Source: an uncultured Desulfovibrionaceae bacterium (GTDB taxonomy: Bacteria > Desulfobacterota > Desulfovibrionia > Desulfovibrionales > Desulfovibrionaceae). Taken from it: a DNA stretch of 11,068 nucleotides. Positions 6,774 through 11,068 of this stretch are shown here, in pieces (position 1 is the first letter of the stretch; each line of letters begins with the position of its first letter). The translations under genes and the position numbers were made by a program. The DNA lies in NCBI GenBank assembly GCA_949427775.1, contig CASQEL010000034.1, positions 1-11,068 on the forward strand, in the 5' to 3' direction. Below the pieces are notes generated by a model. The model saw only the letters and a list, made by a program, of their open reading frames with translations. It was not told the DNA's origin and made no database searches.

Positions 6774-6774
6774 G

Positions 6775-6811
6775 CTAGTACACAGAAACTTTAGATGTTT
6801 CTGTGTACTAG
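6775..6811. repeat. Perfect 15-bp inverted repeat with 7-base loop
   Basis: CTAGTACACAGAAAC (6775-6789) and GTTTCTGTGTACTAG (6797-6811) are exact reverse complements around TTTAGAT. The stem is far longer than chance would give in this length. No T tail follows on either strand, so it is not a standard terminator. It may be a recombination or transposon-related end, a REP-like element, or a protein-binding site. Confidence 0.55.
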
Positions 6812-6837
6812 TAACACCCGGTAATATCCTCTTCCTT

Positions 6838-6929
6838 TTGGGGCAATTGCCGGGGTATTTTTTTTGTAAAAATATTTTTCCTCTTGGGGCAATTGCCGGG
6901 GTATTTTTTTTGTAAAAATATTTTTCCTC
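6838..6929. repeat. Two exact tandem copies of a 46-bp unit
   Basis: Positions 6838-6883 and 6884-6929 are identical. Each unit starts TTGGGGCAATTGCCGGGG, which contains the perfect 10-bp palindrome GGCAATTGCC, and continues as a T8 run and AAAAATATTTTT, ending CCTC. Sequence just before the first copy (about 6819-6837) looks like a worn third copy. The perfect identity implies a recent duplication or a variable-number repeat. It directly precedes the truncated-looking gene at 6950 and separates AT-rich from GC-rich sequence. Confidence 0.8.
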
Positions 6930-6949
6930 AAAATATATCAACCGATTAC

Positions 6950-7453
6950 ATGCCAAAATCCATTGACATGCATGATCTCGCCTTCGCCGCGCGCCGCCTG
7001 GGCGTCAGGGATCAGGTGAAGCTGGTGAACTTCGGGCGCAAAAATCCACGCTTTCAGGAACTGCTGGGGGCGTCCCTGTTCCGTTACGGCTATCACCTTT
7101 ATAACCAGTACCGGCCCGCGCCGGACTGGTATGTGCAGGATTTTGCCCAGTTCAGACGAGCCTTTTGCGCGGATGTGATGCTCTTTCTTGTCTCCGCCCC
7201 CGATGCGTTGCTCCAGATTCGACAACTATTGGAGTACGGTCCGAACACACGCTTTGGGGCTGGAAGAGAGCATGGATTCCACAACTGTTCTTATCATTTC
7301 TTGCGAAATGTCTTGGGTTACCTGGCGCTGTCCGGTGATTCGCGCCTGGCTGCCTGACAGGAAAGCGTACTGGAACAGAGCAGCTGGGACGCGGAGCACC
7401 ACAGACGACTCAAAACACGAGAACTGGTGGCGGCGTTGCAAAAACTGTCCTGA
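6950..7453 (+). pseudogene. Unrecognised gene interrupted by an in-frame TGA
   Basis: From the ATG at 6950 the frame reads MPKSIDMHDLAFAARRLGVR and stays protein-like to SGDSRLAA, where a TGA occurs at 7355-7357. The same frame then continues sensibly, QESVLEQSSWDAEHHRR and on to ELVAALQKLS, ending at a second TGA at 7451-7453. One base change from TGG (Trp) would explain the internal stop. The full product would have been 167 residues, soluble and aromatic-rich (RYGYHLYNQY, DWYVQDF); I do not recognise the family. No Shine-Dalgarno motif precedes the ATG, and the sequence switches abruptly from the AT-rich repeat to GC-rich coding around 6955, so the 5' end may also be lost. If the shorter product is still made it has 135 residues. 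Confidence 0.5.
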
Positions 7454-7504
7454 CGGGTATGTCTCCCGACCAGAGTCATACATTGTGGAAGCAGGAAAAT
7501 CATC

Positions 7505-7803
7505 ATGCATTGTACCTACAGCAAGGCGGCCCGCGTCTGTCCGGCGTTTCCTGCCTGTTCGATCACGTCGGGCCATTGCCGGTCCTGAGCAACGGGCGCC
7601 CGATCCGACGCGGACACAGCGCTTTGCCCTTGCCGGTGATTTTGATGATATGGCCGGAAGTGACGTCTCCTTGCGACTGACCGGGCGACGCGCCAATACC
7701 GTGTAAACGGCGTTTCGTTTCAGCCGGGTGACAAGGAAAATGTTTTTCGCGAACCTGACCGCATGGCGGTGTTGCGGGGCTTTTCGATGCGCGACGGGCA
7801 AGG
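7505..7803 (+). pseudogene. Coding remnant spread over several frames
   Basis: No single frame is convincing, but pieces are. An ATG at 7505 with AGGA upstream opens MHCTYSKAARVCPAFPACS and stops at 7583-7585. A different frame at about 7610-7706 reads FALAGDFDDMAGSDVSLRL before a TAA. From 7700 a further change gives RVNGVSFQPGDKENVF and PDRMAVLRGFSMRDG, which runs into the end of the minus-strand gene and stops at 7856-7858. The fragments join naturally if one or two bases were lost at about 7585 and 7695. I do not recognise the family. The piece follows the gene with the internal stop by about 50 bases and is probably part of the same decayed group. The alternative is that these are chance reading frames in GC-rich sequence. 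Confidence 0.35.
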
Positions 7804-10800
7804 TCACGCCGGGCGCTTCAGGAACTGCCGGGCGAAGGCGTCGCCGTCCATGGGATGACCGAAGAGAAACCCCTGGAAATAGTCCGGACGCATGGGAAGA
7901 AGCTTTTGTCGTTCTTCCTCCCGCTCCACGCCGTAGAGACAGATCTCCGTATCTGTCGCATGGCAGAGTTCGGTCATGCAGCGGATGAACGTCGCATTGA
8001 AAGTATCAGCCAGGACATCGCTTACGAAGGTCGGACCGAGCTTGACGACGTGAATCCAGGGAGCGCGGAGTATGTCGGGAGAGGCGGAGGCTCCGCTGAA
8101 GTTTTCCAGGGCGATGCGGACCCCGAGCTCATGGAGAGCGGTAAAAACGTCTTTGTCCGGCAGGTGTCCCTGGGACATGCAGGATTCGGAAAACTCCAGC
8201 ATGATGTTTGCGGGAGACAGTTTCAGTTTGCGCAGGATGTTGCTCATGAAAACGAGCAGGTTGTCCGAGGCGATTTGCCGGGGAGAAATATTGACGCTCA
8301 TGACGAAATCCGGCCGGGCCTGCGCCCATTCCCGACAGCGCAGGGCGGCCTGACGGAATGCCCAGGAGCCGAAGGGCAGGATCAGACCGCTTTGCTCCAG
8401 CAGAGGAATGAATTCCTCGGGAGCAATGTCGCCGTATTCCTCGCAGGTCCAGCGGGCCAGGGCTTCCGCGCCGGCGATGTCGCGGCTGTCCGCGCGAAAC
8501 CACGGCTGGTAGACGATGCGAAATCCCGCGAAATTTTGTTCGACGCTGCGGCGGAGCAGGTCAAGCAACGCCATGGAACGCTCCTGTTCCTGGAGGAGCG
8601 CGCGGGTGAACACGGTCATGCGGTTTTTGCCGTCACGCTTGGAACGGTTCAAGGCGTAGTCGGCATATCGCAGCAGCGTGGGGAAGTCGGCGCCGTCCTG
8701 CGGATAGCCGGCGCTGCCCGCCGAGATGGGGCAGAAGTATTTTTTGCCGTTGTATTCCTGCTGGTGGCGGAAATTTTCCGCGAGAACGCAATATACGGCG
8801 CGGGCGGCGTCCTCGTTTCCTTCGACGAGAATGCCGAATTCATCGCCGCCCAGGCGGTAGACGCTCGCGTTTTGCGGCAGCATGCCCTGAATCCGCCGGG
8901 CGATGACGCGCAGCACCTCATCTCCGACAAGCCTGGTGTACATGTCGTTGATCAGCCGGAATCCGTCCAGATCCAGAAGAAGAATCTGCATCGGACAGCC
9001 GGGATGGCGGCGCAGCCGGGTTTCAGTGTCCTCGACGAACTTTGTTCTGTTGTAGAGCCCCGTGGGATAGTCGATGGTGTTTTTCCGGCTGAGATTGGTG
9101 ATGAACCCGGCGAAAAGGCAGGGTTCGCCCTGATCGTCCCGTTCGAGATGGCCGCGGCAACGGACCCAGACCCATTCTCCGTTACGGTTTTGAGCGCGGT
9201 ATTCCACGTAATGGGCGTCGGAACGGCCGTCGGCGATGATCTGGTTGGCTTCCATGAACGCGGCCTTGTCGTCGGGGTGGACTTTTTCTCCCCAGACAGC
9301 CGCGGCGTTCTCCACAATTTCTCCGGGCAGATCGAATTCCTCGACCATGGCCCTGGAATAACGGAATGTTCCGGTGCGGACATCGGCGACATACATATAT
9401 GCGTCGGTGCTCTTGGCCAGGGCATCGTACAGGCGGGACGCATCATAGACAAATTCCCGCCTGCCTTCTCCCGACGTCTCGCGCGTGGTGACCCTGCGTT
9501 GGGCCTCCCGGATATGGAACTGTTTCTTGTGCTCGTACATATCCTCGTCAGCCTTGGCGAGCGCTTCCGAAACGGTGACTTCCCGACCCGGCTGCACTTC
9601 AAAGCACCCGAAGCAGAACTCCATGCGATACGGGATTTCAAGGCGTTCTTTTTGTTCGCGCAGCTCCTGAAGCACCTGCTTCATGTGCACGACTACCGCG
9701 TATCTGTCGCTGCGATGGAATACGGCGACGAATTCGTCGCCCCCGAGACGGAAACAGAAGTCGGGCTCCCGCAGGCTTTTTTTGACGCTGCCGGCAATCA
9801 GGGCAAGGAGACGATCTCCTTCCGCATGGCCGAAGGTATCATTGATTTGCTTGAGAAAATTGGCGTCGAACAGGCAGACGATCAGCGGCATGTCGCCCGT
9901 TCTGGCGCTTTCCAGCGATGCCATGAGGGCGAGTTGGCCCGCTCTGCGATTGTACAGGCCGGTCAATTCGTCGATGCGCGCCTCCTCGGACAGGCGGCGG
10001 GATTCCGTCACGTCGACGGACTGCTGCAGGTGTACAAGCGATCCGTTTGTCCAGGGTATCAAACTGTTGCAGTTTTCAAAAATCCTGCCTGTCAAGGTGT
10101 TGCGGCCTTCCCAGCGGTACTGGGAGCGGATATCGGAATGCTTCAGCAGATAGTCGACGGGGCAGGATTCGCACCGGCCCGTCTTCCCGGCCTGCAGCAC
10201 TTGCCAGCAAATGGCCCCTTCAGGGGCGTCCAGGCGGAAGAGTTCCTTCATGTACCTGTTCATATACAGGATTTTATCTGTCTGCGGATCGCTGATGTAC
10301 AGGCATATCTTGGCCTGATCCATGGCGGCATTGAGAATGTCGTTGTGGAATTTGTGGGCCTCGCAGGTCAGCTTTCCCGCCGCAAGAGTGCTCAGAAGCG
10401 CGGTCAGCGTCCGCATGCGCTGTTGTTCCTCCGAAGACCAGGGGGCCGCCGGAGCGCGGAAGAAAAGCGCTATCCCGGACAGTGCGGCATGGAACCGCAT
10501 GGGCACCCCCAGGGCGGAGATTGCCGTAGCGCTGTCCGCTAACGGCAGCGCAAACTCCGATGGGGCGGAAGCGCTCCCGTCGAGCAGAGGCCGGAGTCCG
10601 GTTTCGCAGGCGGCGACGGAGGCATTTTGCAGCATCTCCGCCGGGAGGCGCGGATCTTCGCTGCGGCAGATGGCCTCAAGGATGCGTCGACCTTCCAGGC
10701 GGATCACTCCCAGGCCGATGACCGGCATTTGGGAGCGCACTATGCTCAGAAGAGAGGGTATCTGGGAACGGAGAGGGAGATCATGACGGAAAGTATCTGT

Positions 10801-10851
10801 AATCCTGCATAGCAAATCAAGAAAACTGCTTTCCTGCAAATGTCTGGACAT
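7804..10851 (-). CDS. Cytoplasmic PAS-GGDEF-PAS-GGDEF-EAL protein, probable diguanylate cyclase
   Basis: This 1015-residue protein has no membrane helix and should make cyclic di-GMP from GTP under control of its sensor domains. Residues 1-165 look GAF-like. Residues 165-285 form a PAS domain with a cysteine cluster, C215 plus CESC at 227-230. The first GGDEF domain (about 290-445) is complete: LTGLYNRR, FDANFLKQIND, GGDEF at 370-374, and an RxxD inhibitory site at 361-364. A second PAS domain (about 468-590) has HPDDKAAF and a PAC-like end. The second GGDEF (about 592-750) keeps GGDEF at 668-672 but lacks RxxD. The EAL domain (about 760-1010) keeps E796 of EALARW, N854, E886, K937 and Q993. 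It has lost the paired aspartates (DD to E916-N917) and the glutamate of the EGVE motif (Y973), so phosphodiesterase activity is unlikely. The start is supported by GGAG at 10863-10860, eight bases upstream. It is transcribed toward the decayed plus-strand genes, and I see no terminator after its stop. Confidence 0.92.
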   Translation of the reverse strand: MSRHLQESSFLDLLCRITDTFRHDLPLRSQIPSLLSIVRSQMPVIGLGVIRLEGRRILEAICRSEDPRLPAEMLQNASVAACETGLRPLLDGSASAPSEFALPLADSATAISALGVPMRFHAALSGIALFFRAPAAPWSSEEQQRMRTLTALLSTLAAGKLTCEAHKFHNDILNAAMDQAKICLYISDPQTDKILYMNRYMKELFRLDAPEGAICWQVLQAGKTGRCESCPVDYLLKHSDIRSQYRWEGRNTLTGRIFENCNSLIPWTNGSLVHLQQSVDVTESRRLSEEARIDELTGLYNRRAGQLALMASLESARTGDMPLIVCLFDANFLKQINDTFGHAEGDRLLALIAGSVKKSLREPDFCFRLGGDEFVAVFHRSDRYAVVVHMKQVLQELREQKERLEIPYRMEFCFGCFEVQPGREVTVSEALAKADEDMYEHKKQFHIREAQRRVTTRETSGEGRREFVYDASRLYDALAKSTDAYMYVADVRTGTFRYSRAMVEEFDLPGEIVENAAAVWGEKVHPDDKAAFMEANQIIADGRSDAHYVEYRAQNRNGEWVWVRCRGHLERDDQGEPCLFAGFITNLSRKNTIDYPTGLYNRTKFVEDTETRLRRHPGCPMQILLLDLDGFRLINDMYTRLVGDEVLRVIARRIQGMLPQNASVYRLGGDEFGILVEGNEDAARAVYCVLAENFRHQQEYNGKKYFCPISAGSAGYPQDGADFPTLLRYADYALNRSKRDGKNRMTVFTRALLQEQERSMALLDLLRRSVEQNFAGFRIVYQPWFRADSRDIAGAEALARWTCEEYGDIAPEEFIPLLEQSGLILPFGSWAFRQAALRCREWAQARPDFVMSVNISPRQIASDNLLVFMSNILRKLKLSPANIMLEFSESCMSQGHLPDKDVFTALHELGVRIALENFSGASASPDILRAPWIHVVKLGPTFVSDVLADTFNATFIRCMTELCHATDTEICLYGVEREEERQKLLPMRPDYFQGFLFGHPMDGDAFARQFLKRPA

Positions 10852-10918
10852 GTATGCGACTCCGGCATTGTTCGCGTAGTTGCCAAAAATATGTCCGATC
10901 TTTTTTTAGGATCAGCCC

Positions 10919-11068
10919 TCAGTACTCCGCCTGCTGCAAAGCCGCCTTTTTCCGTCCCGAGGCGTTGCAAGGTCGACATGGACCTTGCGGTATGTTCACT
11001 GCTGCTTCGGCCAATGCTTGCCGTGCGCCTTGCAGGCCGAAGAAATTCGGCTTTTCGCGGACGGCGTT
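10919..11068 (-). CDS. Possible C-terminal end of another minus-strand gene (cut by the window edge)
   Basis: One minus-strand frame is open from the window edge to TGA at 10921-10919, giving 49 residues. It contains NFFGLQGARQALAEAAVNIP and PCRPCNASGRKKAALQQAEY with no start codon needed. The sequence is protein-like but unrecognised; the CxxC is notable. It would lie 67 bases upstream of the GGDEF/EAL gene on the same strand. Between them is GATC-N9-GATC, a small inverted repeat with a run of seven A on the minus strand, which is not a clear terminator. A plus-strand frame is also open here, so the call is weak. Confidence 0.25.
   Translation of the reverse strand, partial: NAVREKPNFFGLQGARQALAEAAVNIPQGPCRPCNASGRKKAALQQAEY

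Noticed and set aside
6840..6868. Intrinsic terminator from GGGGCAATTGCCGGGG plus T8
   Set aside because: The palindrome has no room for a loop, so a stable RNA hairpin of useful length cannot form before the T run.
6838..6929. CRISPR array
   Set aside because: The two copies are directly adjacent with no spacers and there are only two.
7355..7357. TGA read as selenocysteine
   Set aside because: Desulfovibrio-type bacteria can use selenocysteine, but the surroundings (SRLAA, QESVL) are not a redox motif, and I see no good stem-loop just after the TGA. A Trp-to-stop change is simpler.
7226..7807. 193-codon minus-strand frame opposite the decayed genes
   Set aside because: Arg-rich and low-complexity in character, with no domain signal. 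The plus-strand frames in the same place read more like protein, even though broken.
7855..10542. Long plus-strand open frame opposite the GGDEF/EAL gene
   Set aside because: The minus strand encodes clear GGDEF, PAS and EAL motifs along the whole stretch; the plus frame is a GC-driven shadow.
11036..11055. Plus-strand terminator GCCGAA-GAAA-TTCGGC-TTTT
   Set aside because: The stem is only six base pairs, no plus-strand gene ends before it, and it lies inside a possible minus-strand coding frame.

Overview
The window looks like chromosomal DNA from a Desulfovibrionaceae-type bacterium (Desulfovibrio, Bilophila or a close relative). The main clue is the chemoreceptor at 2659-4698: its HAMP-linker and signalling sequence is the style repeated many times in Desulfovibrio genomes. 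The setting is also sensory: two large multidomain GGDEF/EAL proteins and one chemoreceptor in 11 kb. The genus is an inference from sequence style; no ribosomal or housekeeping marker is present.

Layout. Positions 1-296 are AT-rich and non-coding, with two copies of a small palindromic box and a candidate promoter. Next, on the plus strand, come a membrane-bound dCACHE-GGDEF-EAL protein (297-2600), predicted to degrade c-di-GMP, and a methyl-accepting chemotaxis protein (2659-4698) that ends at a hairpin resembling a terminator. Positions 4892-7803 form an accessory strip full of damage. It holds an unrecognised gene broken by two frameshifts (4892-5819), a small unrecognised gene with a doubtful C-terminus (5823-6236), a gene interrupted by an in-frame stop (6950-7453), and a coding remnant that needs several frames (7505-7803). 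On the minus strand, 7804-10851 encodes a cytoplasmic PAS-GGDEF-PAS-GGDEF-EAL protein of 1015 residues. The right edge may hold the end of another minus-strand gene.

The best candidate for something undescribed lies on the minus strand at about 6600-6210, where no large gene is present. It consists of a good sigma-70-like promoter, a strong ribosome-binding site, and a 23-codon open frame for a peptide of which 12 residues are Leu or Val. Three hairpins follow, the last with a T-rich tail. The order resembles an amino-acid attenuator (branched-chain type), but no structural gene follows: coding potential stops within a few codons and the other-strand gene begins. It could be an orphaned leader, or a small hydrophobic membrane peptide or toxin with its own terminator. 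Just upstream are a second possible promoter whose spacer is a perfect palindrome, a 15-bp perfect inverted repeat, and two exact 46-bp tandem repeats.

How the genes may work together. The two c-di-GMP proteins look complementary. The left one keeps all EAL catalytic residues but has a degenerate GGDEF. The right one keeps GGDEF motifs, including an RxxD inhibitory site, but has lost three acidic residues of its EAL metal centre. The left protein probably senses an extracytoplasmic ligand and breaks down c-di-GMP; the right one probably senses a cytoplasmic cue and makes it. The chemoreceptor between them suggests a locus controlling motility and attachment. These activities are read from motifs only.
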